A stretch of 64,000 bases of DNA from Tridacna crocea. Lineage: Eukaryota > Mollusca > Bivalvia > Cardiida > Cardiidae. Shown here piece after piece: positions 1 through 12,500 of the stretch. The notes under the pieces were generated by a model. It was not told where the DNA came from. It saw only the letters and a program-made list of their open reading frames with translations, and did not search any database. The stretch is taken from NCBI GenBank assembly GCA_943736015.1, contig OX031059.1:51533159-51597158 (forward strand), in the 5' to 3' direction. The number at the start of each line of letters is the position of its first letter. Position 1 is the first letter of the stretch. Made by a program: the position numbers and the translations under genes.

Positions 1-103
1 TCCAAGGTCATTGTAGGTGTACATCATACTGAAATCTGAAGTCTGATTCGGAGTCTATCCAAACTGAAACCTTGTAAACTGTTTAGACCCAAAAAGCCTT
101 TAA

Positions 104-196
104 CCCATTACCACACAATCCCTACTTTTGACGACCCTGAGATAGAAGCCTTTAGAAAACATTGTGGGAAAACGAGAAAATGCTGGCAACCAGAAA
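104..196 (-). mobile_element. TTAA MITE type 1, reverse, 3' truncated
   Basis: CCCATTACCACACAATCCC start after TTAA; breaks off inside the central palindrome. Confidence 0.65.
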
Positions 197-324
197 CAAC
201 TGCCGGTATATCATGTATTCAGTGAACTTTTCTATTGAACTTATTCTGTCTGTCAAGCACTGGCCCTTTACCACACAGTCCCAAGATTTACTCACCCATG
301 ATTTTTGTTGTATGGTAAGAAGTT

Positions 325-553
325 ACCTCTTTATCAAACAACAAAATTTTAGACCTCTCCAAATTCAAAGCATTTGCAGACGACAACATTTATGTGACTC
401 AAAAATTAATCAAAACTTGTTTTGGGAAGAGTGGAAAACATTGCGGGAAAAGGGAGAAAGCACTGGTTCACAGCATTTTGTCCTTTTCCTAAAATGTTTT
501 CAAAAGTCTTCTTTCTCAACATTATCAAAAGTCAGGACTGTTTGGTACAGAGG
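325..553 (+). mobile_element. TTAA MITE type 1, forward, diverged
   Basis: Full-length layout with eroded ends; lies just downstream of the last visible AADAT exon. Confidence 0.65.
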
Positions 554-590
554 TCAATGGCTATAAAATTATGTGATTTCACAATATAAC

Positions 591-3500
591 CTTTTAGATG
601 CTTTTCAGCTGCTTTAATACACTGGTCTTTCCTTTCTCTGTAGAACTCTGTGACTTTATCCACATGCTTGAAAAAACCCTCATAGCCCCATTGGTATAAA
701 ACTTGGTGCATCACAACCTACAGGTACACAGTTAGTTTAAATATGTAGGATATGTTATGAGCTGTATTCTGACAGAAGGGGTTTTGACCCTTTACCAAAC
801 AATCCCTGGTTTTCACAACCCTGAGACAGAAGCCTTTAGAAAACATTGTGGGTAAAGGAGAAAATGCTGCTAACCAGCATTTTCTCCTTTTCCCACAAAG
901 TTTTCTATCTTGCAGAAAACAACCAGAGCCGTCACTGAATGTGACTTAATACCCCCACCAGCACTTTGACAGAAAGAGGAAATTACTAGTATTTTGTGCA
1001 CAAACGGCCACATGAACAGACACAGACAGACAGGCTGATTCCAGTATACCCCCGAAAACATTTGTTTTGCGGGGTATAAATACTAGTATCAGTTTTTGAG
1101 TTATGTTTATTTTGTTGTCTACAAGTGCTTTTAATTTGGACCACACTACTTTTTTTTATAGTTTGGTAAAGAGTTGGGACATCTCCTATAGTGCACGGGA
1201 CCAAGCAAGTGATCATATAATTAGGAATCCACAAAATCTATTACTGTATGACAAGTAACTGAATAATGAGGTAAAATGGTCTTTTTACAAGAAGAAAATA
1301 GACAAGGTTTGATCCAGGTCAGTCTGCATGGAATGCCCAGACTTACATGGGTCCAAACTTTTAGCAGATGTATAAAGTCTTTACCACACAATCTTGAATT
1401 TTAATGATCCTGAGGAAGAAGCCTTATGAAAACATCATGGGAAAAGGAGAAAATGCTGGTAACCAGCATTTTCTCCTTTTCCCACAATTTTTTCTACCCT
1501 TCATGTAACAAATTCTTATTTTCAGTCAATTCCATTTTGTTTAAAATTATGGTGTTTGGTCTAAAATTATGGTGTTTGGTAAAGATGTAAACCCAGCTTT
1601 CACAGAGCATGGCTCAAACATGACTTGAAGTGCAAACCAGTACCTTAACTCTTCACCAAACAACAAATCTTTAGACTAGACCAAATTCTTGGCCATCTTT
1701 TTCCCACAATGTTTTCAATATGCCTATATCTCAGGGTCGTTAAGTGTTGGAATTGTGTGGTAAAGAGTTAAATTTGTCCTTTACCAGATGACTAAATCAT
1801 AAAACTGTACAAACTGAATGCTTTTGCCGAAGACAAATTAAGTGGCACAAATAATGGAGACTTTTAACTCTTTACCAAATGATAATGTCTTTGACATCAC
1901 CAAATCGAAAGCATTTGCAGACCACAATTTCAATGTAGCTTGCAGAATAATATCTAAATTTCAAATGGTACAAACATCATGGGAAAAAGAGAAAACACTG
2001 GTTACTAGCATTATCTACTTTTCCCACAGAGTTTCCTAAAGCCTTCAAGAGTCATGGTTGTTTAAAAGATTGTGTGGAAAAGGGTTAAAATGGTGGCAGA
2101 CCTCTTTTAGATAACCTTATTCTGTTGTGTGCATATTAAAAACATACTGGGAAAAGGAGAAAATGCCTGTAGCATTTTCTCCTTTTCCTACAATGTTTTC
2201 TACCCTACTAGAAATAAATTTCAATTTTTGAGTCACATTTATTTTGTAGTCTGCAAGTGCTTTCTATTTGGACCAGTCTGAAATTTAGTTGTTTGGGAAA
2301 GGGTTAAGAATGTCTAAAGTGAAAAAAAAAAAAAAAAAATATTCATATATTGCCTCAAAAAGAGCAATTTCTTCATTCCATCAAATTATCATACAATGCT
2401 GAAGTGGTATAAAATGAATGCTCAAGAAAAGTGTGAGCATCACAACACTGCACAGCTCAAGTGGTGGTCTGTATGACTTGTAAACATCAAATCTTGAGAC
2501 ATTAGATGGCGCTGGTTTAAGCCTGGCAGCTGGCCATATAAATTTCCATTTGTCTGGACAGTGAATGGATTGGTTGGTTGGTTGTATTGGGGTTTAACGC
2601 CACTTTAACAGCTAAGGTCATGTCACCACGGTCGGTGATGCACATTTGTTTCCTGGCTTTCTCACACCAGTAGGTTGGTTGTATTGGGGTTTAACGCCAT
2701 TTTACCAGCTAAGGTCATATCATGGCTGTCGGTGACGCACATTTGTTTCCTGGCTTTCTCACACCAGTACTATCACAACTTTCTTTCCAAAGCCACTGAC
2801 TACTTTTCTCACATGCTTCAGTAGGGGTGAGAGGCGAAAATATGCCGGAAAGAAAGTTTGCCTCAACTGGTTATTGAACTCACAACCCGGTCATGAGTCC
2901 GATGTGATGGTGCTATACACAAAGTAAAGGTTTCATCCTGTATCTTGCACTATTCCTTATAACAAAATTAACAGCTTTCAGGGTACATCGCCCATATGGG
3001 CAATCGTTGGCAGTAATAAATAAATGGATAATCAATCAATCAATCAAGTTTGAATATATACTGTGTTCTCCTTTCTCCGTTCACCTAAGCGTGAATAAGC
3101 TCACGAAATTCACATTTTCGGTCAAGGAATCAAAATTTTTGTGTAATGATCAAATATAAAATCTGAATCAAAAGTGTGACCGAAAAAAATCACTACAACT
3201 TGCATCAAAAGGTTTCATCCAAGGATTTTTTCAAACCTACCCCGCCAACCTGGGTAGTATGGCCACTTTCTCATTTGTCCATTCACTTGATTGAAAGTCA
3301 AGGCCGGTCGCTAAAGACTGATGCATATTCTACACTCTAGTTCAGACAGACTAGCTTATTCATAGTAAAAGGTAAACACAACCCATTTAGGCATATTTAA
3401 TGTTGAAAAACACGGAAAATTTGCCTTTTATTGTATCTACTGAAATATTTTCTTTCAAACTCTGAGAATTACTCTCTTTTGTTGCATTTTTGTGTCTTAT

Positions 3501-6500
3501 TCGATAGAAAAATAGTATTGATGTAGGATAGGTTGTTATTCATAATATCTGACAGAGTAGAATAGAACCAGGGTGGAACAAAACGTCACGAGCGCTTATT
3601 CCTTCCGCTTTAGTACATGAACGGAGAAGCGAGAAAGAACGGAGAAATGAGAAAAGGCCATACCTGTGAAAGTCCACTGGCATGCATGACTGATGCCTGC
3701 ATGTGTAATGATACTCTGTCTAGAATTGGTTTTGGTCCAGTCACACAACCCAGTCGCATTCTGGAATACAGTTTAAAAAGAGATCTGGATTTTCAAGCAT
3801 ACAATTTTTGTTGGATGGTTTTGTATCAATGAACATCTCCTTGATCAAAAAAGTATGAACATGCACACTCTTGAGAGCAAATTTCAGCAATTTGATCTGT
3901 TCTTTTAAAGACCCCGAGAAAGAAGCCCTTTGAAAACATTGGGAAAAGGAGAAAATGCTGGTAACCAGGAGAAAAAAAAGGAGAAAATGCTGGTAACCAG
4001 CATTTTCTCCTTTTCCCACAGTGTTTCTACCCTTCCCAAACCAAATTTTAATTTTTCAGTCACCTTGATTTTGTTGTCTGCAAATGCTTTCAATTTGAAC
4101 CAGTCTAAAATTCTATCATGTGGTAAAGGGTTAAATCCATCACTAGTTAGGCTGCTTTTAGAAATACCCAGAACTGTAGAAAGACATACAAAACAGAGGA
4201 ATGTTACAGAAAAGGAAACATGATGCAAAGGAAAAGTCACGTTTTTCTGATAAAAACATGTTGAAAGAAATGAAGTTTTTACTTTTGGATCTACATTGTC
4301 CATAAATCTGCACAAAACAGCCCAGAAATTTCAAGCTTCATCTACCTTTTTTTAACTCTTTCCCAAACAACAAATTTTGGACTCTTCCAAACCAAAAAGA
4401 GTTTGCAGACGACAATTTTAGATTTGGAGAAAATGGCAGAAAGTTCTCAAGAAGGGTAGAAAACACTGTGGGAAAAGGCAAAATTGCTCATTACAAGCAA
4501 TTTCTCCTTTTCCCACAGTGTTTTTAAAAGACTTTTACTGCAGACAGGTAAAAACCAGGGCTTGTTTGGGAAAGGGTTAAATCAAGGGTTACAATAAAAT
4601 ACATGTAGTCTATTTAGAATGATAATTCAACTATGTCAGTCTTGTTTCCAAACAACTAAACATGTTTATGTCAGTCCTATTTCCAAACAACTAAACATAT
4701 TTATAACAAGTAACACATACCCAGATGAAATCAGTTTGGAGAAAGAATCAAATCTAATGACTCGTCCATCAATATCTATTGAAAACAAGCTTTGAACATA
4801 TGGCTGTAAAAGAACAATGGAACATTCAGCAATACAACATAAACTCACAGTTTGAACAATATTAACCCTTTACCTAACAATCCCAGTTTTTTTAAAACCC
4901 AAAAGAAATGGCCTTCTAAAAAAATTTTGAGAATAGGAGAAAATGCTGGTTACCAGATTTTTCTCTTTTTTGACAATGTCTTCTATCTTCTCAGAGACAG
5001 ATTTCATTTCTTAAGCCAAGTTTATAATGTCACCCAAAAATGCTTTTAATTCTGATCTAAGTCAAAAATCTGGTCATTTAATACATGGTCAACTCATTAA
5101 ATCCCACAGATGACTTTTTGCATCTTGCTGCAAAACATCATGTAAAAAAAACACTGTGGCAATACAAAAAGTGCTCTTAACATTTCTCCTTTTCCGACAA
5201 AGTAAGTTATCAGCGTATAACAAGGATTTTTTCAGTCATCTGCAGCAAATCACTTCAAGAGGTAATAAGATAACATACATGTACTTATAATTTTGTCTAA
5301 TTTTCTGGAAATACAACTATAACAGACCAATTCAAATTGTTGACAATCACACCAACTGATTCTGTTAATCTGATTGACATTTACCGTACCTGGGTTTGTT
5401 CATATATCAAAACTAATGATAAAACAACACAAAATGTTAAGCAAGATCAGACTGTATATATGTGTAGGTTTATCTTGCTTTAAACTCTTTACTAAAAACA
5501 TCTACAGTCACAAATGGAAGGATATGGGTTGAACATTTTAGCAAAAATTTTCAAGATTTGGCCAACTCATTTCCAAAATTCAGAAAATAGAAAAATAAAG
5601 GAAAATATCACGGCAATACACTTGGATAAATGTAACAGAGTGACAGATGAAAAACCTTTTTAAACTGTAGGTAGAAATAAGGATCATCCTCCAAGACCAT
5701 CAGATCATATTCCTGAGCTATTTTGTAAATCTCTTGCTTTCTCTCATCAGTTAACCCATGTCCAGTTGGGTTACCCCCATTTGGTATCAAATACAATAGT
5801 TTTGGAATAGTACTATCTTTATCCTTGGCATCAGAGGGTTTCCAACGTGAAAGTACTTCCTGTAGGTTATGCGGGTCAAGGCCATCCTTGTCAGATGACA
5901 CAGGAATTAAGTTACAGTCCATTGGTTTAACCTGAAAAGTCAAACTAAAATTTACTTTCATCACGACATAAATATACGAGTACTTCTTTTTCTGAAACAT
6001 TTATTACCTCACAGATGAGACTATTCTTGTTCCAGACATTACAGTACACAAAGTCTTTGTAGTGTACACTTTATGGGACACTACCAAAAATGCTTTTTAC
6101 AAGCAACAGATCTAATTCCTTTTCCCCTTAACCCTTTCCCAAATGACAAATTTTTAACTCTTCCAAACTGTAAGAGTTTGCAGACGACAATTTTAGATTT
6201 TGAGAAAATGGCAGAGAGTTCTCAAAAAGGGTAGAAAACACTGTAGGAAAAGGAGAAATTGCTCGTTATGAGCAATTTCTGCTTTTCCCACAGTGTTTTC
6301 AAAAGACTTCTACTGCAGACACATAAAAACCAGGGCTTGTTTGGAAAAGGGTTAATATGTATACAAAATCAATTAAAAAGACAGTTCCTTTCCTCCAAGT
6401 AAATCTTTGTATCTGTGGCCACAATGTTTTCTAATGTGTCCTGTTGCATAAATGTTTCCAAATTTTATCTGCAAAAAGACACAAATAATCACCTGCAGGC

Positions 6501-9500
6501 ATTGAGGTAATCCACCATAATTAATAAATAAATAGTTAGTCTATCTTGTTTTCTGAATTTAAATGGCTCTGGCATCGTAACAAGTGCTGAAGCATAAACT
6601 GCAAAAAACAGACTGCATGCATCCAGCATTTAAAGAGATAAACTTCAACCTGCATCAAATTTGGTCACTTGTCATGAAATTAAGCCAATAAGAACTGTAT
6701 TGAGAATGGTTGAAGACATTCAGTTTCTGGAGAAGTGGACAAGATCTGAATATCTACTTACTGCCGCAAGTGTACCAGAGTAGGTTGGTGTCTCAATCAA
6801 AACATTATCTCCGTGTGATACCATGGCTTCAAATACCTGGAAATAGTAAGTAAAAAGTATCACTGTAACCTCTCACCCATTGAATGTTTACATACAACAT
6901 TGTTTACATCCAGGTATACAGCATATAATTCATATTGAATTCTTCCCCATGTGACAAAATTTTGGACTTGTCTAAAATTGAAAGCATTTGTAGACGATGT
7001 AATAAATGTGACTCAATAATTAAGATTGGTTTTTGAAAGGTAGAAAACGGTGGTCACTGCTGGTTGCTCCTTTTCCAACAAGTTTTTCAAAAGCCTCCTT
7101 ATTCAAAGTCATAAAAACATGGGATTGTTTTTTGAAGGGTTACAACAAGGAATACCTAGGACTACTTTGGACTATGAAGATGAAAATCAGGGTCCGTATT
7201 CACGCGCCATTCTTAACTCTTTACCAAACAACAAAATTTCAGACTGGTCCAAATTGAAAGCACTTGCAGATGACAGAATAAAACGAACTCAAAAACTGAA
7301 TATTTTTCCAGCTCAGTTGAAAACATTGAGGGAAAAGGAGAAAATGTTGGTTACCAGCATTTTCTCCTTTTCCCATCATGTTTTCAAAAGGCTTCTATCA
7401 CAGGGTCGTAAAAACCAGGGATAGTTTGGTAAAGGGTTAAGAACGTTCTTAGTCTTATTTTTCAAGGTTTTCTGACTGTGAAAGTAACAGAACGTCGCAT
7501 TGGCTAAACTAAATGGTTTAGCCAATCAGAAGTTCTGTTACTTTCACACTGAAATAGTCTGAAGAATGAACAATGAACAATGAACAATGCCAGAACAATA
7601 TAATGTCTTTTAGATTTTCAGCTGGAGTAGAAAATTTCTATAACTCTTTATCATGAAATCCTGAGTTTTAACAACCTTAAGGAAGAACACTTTCAAAGAC
7701 ATTGTGAGAATTGGATAAAATGGTGGTATCCAGCATTTCTCCTTTTCCTACTTTGTTTCCTATGCTTCCTCAGGAAAATTTCTGCTTTTTTTAAGTCATG
7801 TTTGTCGTCTCCAAACCATTTCACTTGATTCACCAAAATTTTGCCATTTAGTAAAGATTTTAAGCGGTTATTTCTCTTCTTGAAAAGATGTGAAATTCCC
7901 TATTTGGTAATATATTAGCTTGATACCATATTGGCTTATTTTTTCTGTTCATCACAAGCAAATGCTCCTTTTCACACAATGTTTTTAAATACAGTCTTTC
8001 CCAAAGGCATAAAAACTTCCTGTAATAATTTATATTGGTTTAACCCTTTACCCCATAAGGTATTTCAATGGCATCTCTTATTGACCCTAAATGGCAGCAA
8101 GGATGAAGCTATTTCTTATGTGTAAATGACACCTTTTTGATAGAATAGAAACACAGTGACAAAAGGTGAAAATGCTCGTCACAAGCAATTTCACCTTTTG
8201 CCACAATGTTTTCCAAAGGCTCCCACAAGCAGTGTGTAGAAATGAGTATCTATGGAGTAAAGGGTTAACCCCTAAATACTTCTATACCTCCGCATGACAA
8301 AGTCTTAAAACTCATCTAAGTTCAAACCATTTTTAAGGGACATATTCAATGTGGCTCGTATAAAGATATTCTTCTTTTAACCCTTTACTCCATAGATACT
8401 CATTTCTACGCATTGCTTGTTGAAGCCTTTGGAAAACATTGTAGCAAAAGGTGAAATTGCTCGTCACGAGCAATTTCACCTTTTGCCACAATGTTTTCCA
8501 AGCTATCAAAAGATGTCATATACACATAAGAAACAGCTTCATCCTTGCTGTTAGTTAGGGTCAATTAGAGATACCATTGAAATGCCTTATGGGGTAAAGG
8601 GTTAAAAGTAGAAAATTTTGTGGAAAAATTGGAAAGTACTACAGTCCGCTCCACATATTACGAGATCGGTTTCAACGAGATACCGCTTATAACGTAAATC
8701 TTGCTGAGTCCCGGCAGAATCCCTTCTTTTTTTCTTTTACTTTATACCGCGTAGAACGAGATCGGTTACGGCGAGATATCGGCTACAACGTAAAAATAGT
8801 CAAGGCCCCCAACGTAAATTTCCCACCTTACAACGAGGTCTATTGATAAAATACGTCATCTGCATTAGTTTGTCACCATGCAAGGCAATTATCGAATAAT
8901 TATCCGATTAACTGTCTAACATTAAACTATTGTCGCGTTTTGGATATTTTTGCGCCAGGGGCTAAATTGATCCGTAGGTGATTAAATGTTATCACACATT
9001 TTTTTAGCAGTTTATACATGTAGCTTATGACTGACCAGTTCTGATGGATGAAATGAAAACTTTACGCCGGTTCTTTGAGTGCGTGTCGGACATTGATCAG
9101 AGCACATTTTCAAACTTAGCGAGTATTGAACAATTACTGGAGGATAAAATCAAAAACAAAAAAGGCTATCTAACATAACAGCATTCTTCAAATAAATGCA
9201 TATTTAATTTTTAAAATGTTAACATTCATGTAAATATCTCGTAAATACATATAATACATTGTACAGTAAATCGACAGAGTTATCTGTCTTTGTATACTCT
9301 TCAAAAAGAAGGTAATTAGCTACTTCCGGTGTAAACGAAAGTAAACAGTATGAAAGTCTGTATCCTTACGTATCTTTACGATGTTTGATTTCCTATTTGG
9401 TTATAACGAGACCCGGTTACAACGAGATAATACTTCTTGTCCCCGCGATCTCGCTGTATCCGGAGTGCACTGTAATTTACTACTGTCACAGTTTTCCACT

Positions 9501-12500
9501 ATATCTTTCAATTCATTACCAAATGACAAAATTTTAGACTGGTCACAATCAAAAGCATTTGCAGACAACAAAATAAAAGTGGACGAAAACTTTAAATTTG
9601 TTTTGTGAAGGGTAGAAAACAATGTGGGAAAAAGGAGAAAATGCTGGTTACCAGCATTTTCTCCTATTCCCACAATGTTTTCTAAAGGCTTCTCTCACAA
9701 GGGCGTCAAAAGTAGGGACTGTGTGGTAATGGGTTAAAGCTTTCTAACTCATGATTCTTAAAACATGGGCTCGTTTGGTAAACATTTAACATTGTACCTC
9801 CTGAAGCAAACTAGGATCAGACCATTTTGATAACATCCCTGTAAAATAAGACTGAGTCAAAGCATTATAGCGAATGGAGCAGTTTCACTTTTTACATGAC
9901 AATTTTTGAAACCAACAACAACACATGTTCATGAGATAACATCTTTACCTTACATATTGCATCCTGGCTACCATTGGTAATGATAAGATCAGATTGGTCA
10001 TTACTGGACAATGTCCTAGGGCTGTGTGACTGCTCCTGCAAACCTTTCACCCATTTTACAAGGTCTGGAACCCTTTTTTATAGATAAAACAAGAACGAAC
10101 ACTTCATCAGTTATACACTGTTTTCAAAAAGAGTACTCCACTTCAATCCACAAAGAGATCCTAAGTACCAAGAAATACACCAGATCATAACAATAAAGGC
10201 CAAATGTGAACAAATGGGGGTGTTTGAATGCAGTGAATTTATACCATACCATTAAAAGGTATTGAATTCATTGTGAAGATGACAATCTGGCATTGAATGG
10301 TCACTCCAAGTGTTAGTTACAGACAGAGAAATTCATTTCAAAACTAGGTTAACGCATTACCACACAACCACGACTTTTGAAGCCCCTGAGAAAGAAGCCT
10401 TTAGAAAACATTATGGGAAAAGGAGAAAATGTTGGTAACCAGCATTTTCTCCTTTTCCCACAATGTTTTCTACCCTTCACAAAACAAATCTTAAATTTTC
10501 AGTCACTTTTATTTTGTCGTCTGCAAATGCTTTCAATTTGGACAAACCTAAAATTTTGCTGTTTGGTAATGAGAAAAAACTTGCCAAGTACCTGTGTCTA
10601 TTGTTTACTTTTGGCATGATTTTAAAATTAAATTTTTCTGCCTGCAACTAATATCTGGCCTAACCACAGAATAATAGACTATCATCTCCATAATATTTTC
10701 CATGCTTTCAAATGGTATGGTTTTAATTCAAATGTATTTTGACACCCGCCTTTACTTGGCCTTTAATGAAAACCATACATGAAACATATCAAATACAAAC
10801 TGTGTACCAGTAAGTATGTGTATATCAAAGGTGTACTTGTATTTCAAACATGGAAATCTCTACCCTGAATAATGACAGACAGTCATTATTATTATATATT
10901 CACTTATTGCTGACAGAAGGGAAAAGTAATTATCTAACAGTATAATTACCCTACAAAAGGACAGTTAACCTTTTACCACACTATCCAAAGTTTCAATGAC
11001 TTTACAAAGAAAAGCTTTGCAAAGATTGTGGGGATAGAAGAAATTCTATCAACTAGCATTTTCTCCTTTCCCCACAATGTTTTCTTCCCTTGTACAAAAA
11101 GAAAAAAAAAAATAACCACTTGAGTCACTCTTGTTTGTCACTGCAACTTCCTTCTTTCAACATGGAATAGTGTAAAATGTTGTTGTGTGGTAAAGAGATA
11201 ATTAAATGAAACTGATTTATTTTCACTTTTGTAACGAAATGGAAGGTGCCACAGAAAATCTCTGTTAATCCTAAGCATTTGTACTGGTAATATAATGTTC
11301 AGTCCAAAAAAAAAAAAAAGAGCTGTAGCTTAACATAGGAATATACTAGGGTTGTACTTGTTCTTTATGTGAACCATGCTCTGGCAATACAGAGCTTAAT
11401 TCTTTACCAAACGGCAAATTTTTGAGAAAGGACCAAATTGAAAGCATTTGCAGACGAGAAAATAAATGTGACAGAAAAATTGAAATTTGCCTTGAGGAAG
11501 GTAGAAAACATTGTGGGAAATGGAGAAAATGCTGGTTACATGCTGTTTTCAAAAGCTGTCTTTCTCAGGGTTGTCAAATAGCGGGATTGTGTGGTAAAGG
11601 CTTAATGCATTATACTAAACAAGTCACCACATAATAATGGATCCATAATAGCTACTTTCTTTAACAACCAACTGAATCATGAGGTGGCCTGGTCCTTGGA
11701 CGTTGCCCAACAGGGAAAGTTTTCCATGCAGTGTGACCTGGGTCTCTACTTTTCACAGATGCATTAACTCTTTACCACACAATCCCTATTTTTAACGACC
11801 CTGAGAAAGAAGCCTTTTGAAAACATTGTGGGAAAAGGGAGAAAATGCTGGTAACCAGCATTTTCTCCTTTTCCCACAATGTTTTCTACCCTTCCCAAAC
11901 CAAATTACAATTTTCCAGTCACTTTTATTTCGTCATCTGCAAATGCTTTCAATGTGGAACAGTCTGACATTTTCTTGTGTGGTCAAGAGTTAAGCACCCT
12001 TTTCACATGGCGTGGTTCATAGGTAATTGCATTCACAAGCTATGACAACTCTACCAAAAGAAATAGTGAGACACAATATATTCACAATCAAAGTAGACAA
12101 TCTACATAGAACATACAGTAGAAGTGAACAAACCCTGGGGTTGGACTGTACTGTAATGCTTGCTTCATGAGTTGTGGAGTCATCTCAAACTGGGAACCAT
12201 CACTGTAAAAACATAAGGACATGCTTCCAAACATAAAAAGGAAAGGATATATCCAAATGTAAAGTAGAATTCTAACATGAAAGTAATTACTTTCAATGGG
12301 TACTGCTTGGATCAGTTGTATAGTGCAAAATTTGTGACCTAGAGATCCCAGGTTTGACTCTCACTGAATGCACTGGGATTTTAATAGCAGTGTCCTTGGG
12401 CAAGACACATCAGAGCCCTAGCCTGCTGTTGGTGAAATATAGGAAAAGTGTGAATATGTGAGCTGTCGCCATCAACATGACATGACTGGAAAAATGTTGA

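Noticed and set aside
162-566. 134-codon plus frame at the left edge
   Set aside because: Runs through two TTAA MITE copies (104-196, 325-553); a chance frame.
3617-3832. 71-codon plus frame
   Set aside because: Antisense to the AADAT exon 3664-3760.
5095-5262. Possible second degraded MITE after 4866-5085
   Set aside because: Only CATTTCTCCTTTTCC and a hint of the left arm remain.
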